5,267 nt of DNA from Desulfobacteraceae bacterium (GTDB lineage Bacteria; Desulfobacterota; Desulfobacteria; Desulfobacterales; ETH-SRB1): assembly GCA_030638305.1 (NCBI GenBank), contig DAOWEW010000022.1:1-5267 (forward strand), written 5' to 3'. A program made the translations under genes and the position numbers. The notes under the pieces were generated by a model. It was not told where the DNA came from, made no database searches, and was given only the letters and a program-made list of their open reading frames with translations. This document shows, one piece after another, positions 4,161 to 5,267 of the stretch. Each line of letters starts with the position of its first letter. Position 1 is the stretch's first letter.

Positions 4161-4685
4161 TTAATATTTAGCATCAGCGTATTCCACCCATCCGCCGGCG
4201 GCAACAAGAGAGCGGTCAAAATCGGATATTGAAAAATCTGCTTTTTCTTCAAGCCCGTCAGCTTTAAAAATAAATACATTTTTTTCAAGATCTGTTTCAA
4301 TGGATGTTTCTTTGCCTGAAAAAACCTGGAAAAGATGATCTATGCTCTGGGCTGGCAGTTCTACTGCCATCATTCCGCAGTTGAACATGTTTTGTCTGAA
4401 TATCCTTGCAAAACTTTCTGCGATCACCATGTTGATGCCATTTACATCAAGTGCCCATGGGGCATGCTCTCTTGAAGAGCCACACCCAAAATTTTTCCTG
4501 GTTATGATTACGCTTTTTCCTTCGATATCCTTTCCGGAAACAAATCCATCCAGTTGTAGATCCTCTAAGAGATAGGGTTTAAGCGCTTCCTTGGAAATTT
4601 CCGTAAGGTATTTTGCAGGAATTATTTCATCTGTATTGATATCTGATTTATCAAGAAATAGCACTTTTCCGCTGAAATTTTTCAT
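4161..4685 (-). CDS. leuD: 3-isopropylmalate dehydratase small subunit (aconitase swivel domain), 174 aa
   Basis: Small subunit of the [4Fe-4S] dehydratase that isomerises 2-isopropylmalate to 3-isopropylmalate in leucine synthesis; it supplies the swivel domain that closes over the large-subunit cluster. Seen: DINTDEIIPAKYL (residues 15-27), NFGCGSSREHAPWAL (65-79; the GSSREHA loop holds the substrate-binding Ser and Arg), ARIFRQNMFNCGMMAVELP in the middle and a C-terminal GGWVEYA. The ~170-aa length fits the short archaeal-type LeuD/HacB group rather than the ~200-aa enterobacterial form. The loop after NTDEIIPAKYL reads TE, not the YLRT associated with archaeal homoaconitases, so isopropylmalate is the likelier substrate. 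Related homoaconitase or methylmalate-type activity cannot be excluded. The ATG at 4685 is 9 bp after the leuC stop, indicating translational coupling; only a weak AGGG-type site precedes it. Confidence 0.93.
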   Translation of the reverse strand: MKNFSGKVLFLDKSDINTDEIIPAKYLTEISKEALKPYLLEDLQLDGFVSGKDIEGKSVIITRKNFGCGSSREHAPWALDVNGINMVIAESFARIFRQNMFNCGMMAVELPAQSIDHLFQVFSGKETSIETDLEKNVFIFKADGLEEKADFSISDFDRSLVAAGGWVEYADAKY

Positions 4686-4694
4686 AATTTTTCC

Positions 4695-5267
4695 CTACCC
4701 CTTATATAAATCTGAATTTGTAATATAGCCCGAGATTGCGCTGGCTGCTGCTGTTGCAGGGCTCATAAGGTGTACCATTCCGCCTTTTCCCATCCGGCCG
4801 TTAAAATTACGGTTTGTTGTTGATGCGCATACTTCTCCTTTTGCAAGTACACCGTTGCTCATACCGAGACATGCTCCGCAGGTCGGATTTGTCACACAGA
4901 AACCAGCATCCATGAATATTTTAAGAATACCCTCATCCATTGCCTGCCTGAAAATTTTTTGAGTTGCAGGAGATATGATACCTCGGACGGAGTCGCTTAT
5001 CTTATTGCCTTTCAGCACCCGTGCAACAATTCTTAAATCTTCAATTCTTCCGTTTGTGCATGATCCAATGTAAACTTGATCTACCTTTATCTTTTCCATC
5101 TCCCTTATTGCTTTTACCTGGTCTGGTTTGTATCCGAAAGTAACCACAGGTTCCAGCCGGCTTACATCGTGTTCTATCACATCATGGTATTTGGCATCAG
5201 GATCAGGAGAAAACTTCTTGAATTCCTCAAGAGCTGATTCTTTTGTTGGATATACGGTTTTAATAAA
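4695..5267 (-). CDS. leuC: 3-isopropylmalate dehydratase large subunit, C-terminal part; 5' end outside window
   Basis: Large catalytic subunit of the leucine-pathway dehydratase, cytoplasmic, partner of LeuD. The frame is open from the right edge (5267) to the TAG at 4695-4697, giving 190 visible residues; full archaeal-type LeuC is about 420 aa, so roughly the N-terminal half is missing. Seen: IGSCTNGR (first cluster cysteine) and, further on, NPTCGACLG (the CxxC pair), together providing the three ligands of the [4Fe-4S] cluster. The conserved substrate-binding region ASTTNRNFNGRMG and the typical ending MSPATAAASAISGYI follow. A GTG at 5180 is not the start: the upstream residues (PDPDAKYHDVIEHDVSRLEP) continue the family sequence. 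It is followed directly by leuD, a leuC-leuD operon read leftwards. Confidence 0.93.
   Translation of the reverse strand, partial: FIKTVYPTKESALEEFKKFSPDPDAKYHDVIEHDVSRLEPVVTFGYKPDQVKAIREMEKIKVDQVYIGSCTNGRIEDLRIVARVLKGNKISDSVRGIISPATQKIFRQAMDEGILKIFMDAGFCVTNPTCGACLGMSNGVLAKGEVCASTTNRNFNGRMGKGGMVHLMSPATAAASAISGYITNSDLYKG

Noticed and set aside
4342..4575. Plus-strand frame opposite leuD
   Set aside because: Antisense to strongly conserved LeuD motifs.

Overview
The window is 5,267 bp of moderate-to-low GC bacterial DNA with tightly packed genes around one large intergenic region. Several features together suggest a Gram-negative anaerobe of the former Deltaproteobacteria (Desulfobacterota): a tandem-domain universal stress protein, a DUF2914 secreted protein, a PEP-CTERM protein behind a c-di-GMP riboswitch and a sigma-54 promoter, a class II PurE beside a long PurC, and archaeal-type LeuC/LeuD. 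The taxonomic placement is an inference from gene content; no marker gene is present.

Layout from left to right. (1) Bases 1-522, + strand: the C-terminal part of a universal stress protein whose N-terminal part lies outside the window. (2) Bases 532-2560, - strand: a three-gene cluster read as purC, then a small secreted DUF2914 protein, then purE. It converges with the stress gene, with 9 bp between the stops. PurE carries class II (animal/Treponema-type) AIR carboxylase signatures, so PurE and PurC would catalyse the two consecutive steps AIR to CAIR to SAICAR. (3) Bases 2561-3251: a 691-bp divergent intergenic region rich in signals. It holds a good sigma-70-type promoter facing purC, two identical 14-bp hyphenated palindromes, a 20-bp-phased TTCATA array, a 12-bp inverted repeat, a near-consensus sigma-54 promoter facing right, a possible 18-codon leader ORF, a c-di-GMP-I (GEMM-I) type riboswitch, and a hairpin that covers the next gene's Shine-Dalgarno sequence. 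(4) Bases 3252-4031, + strand: a PEP-CTERM exported protein with a DUF4114-like domain. (5) A GC-rich hairpin in the convergent gap, then leuD and partial leuC on the - strand, encoding 3-isopropylmalate dehydratase (leucine biosynthesis).

The most interesting unit is 2679-4031. Paired dyads lie 130-220 bp upstream of a sigma-54 promoter, whose long leader ends in a c-di-GMP-type aptamer and a ribosome-site hairpin in front of a PEP-CTERM surface or matrix protein. My model (inference) is two-stage control: enhancer-binding-protein/sigma-54 transcription, then c-di-GMP gating of translation, for an exported protein handled by an exosortase encoded elsewhere. The purC promoter lies back to back with it, so the dyads could act on either side.
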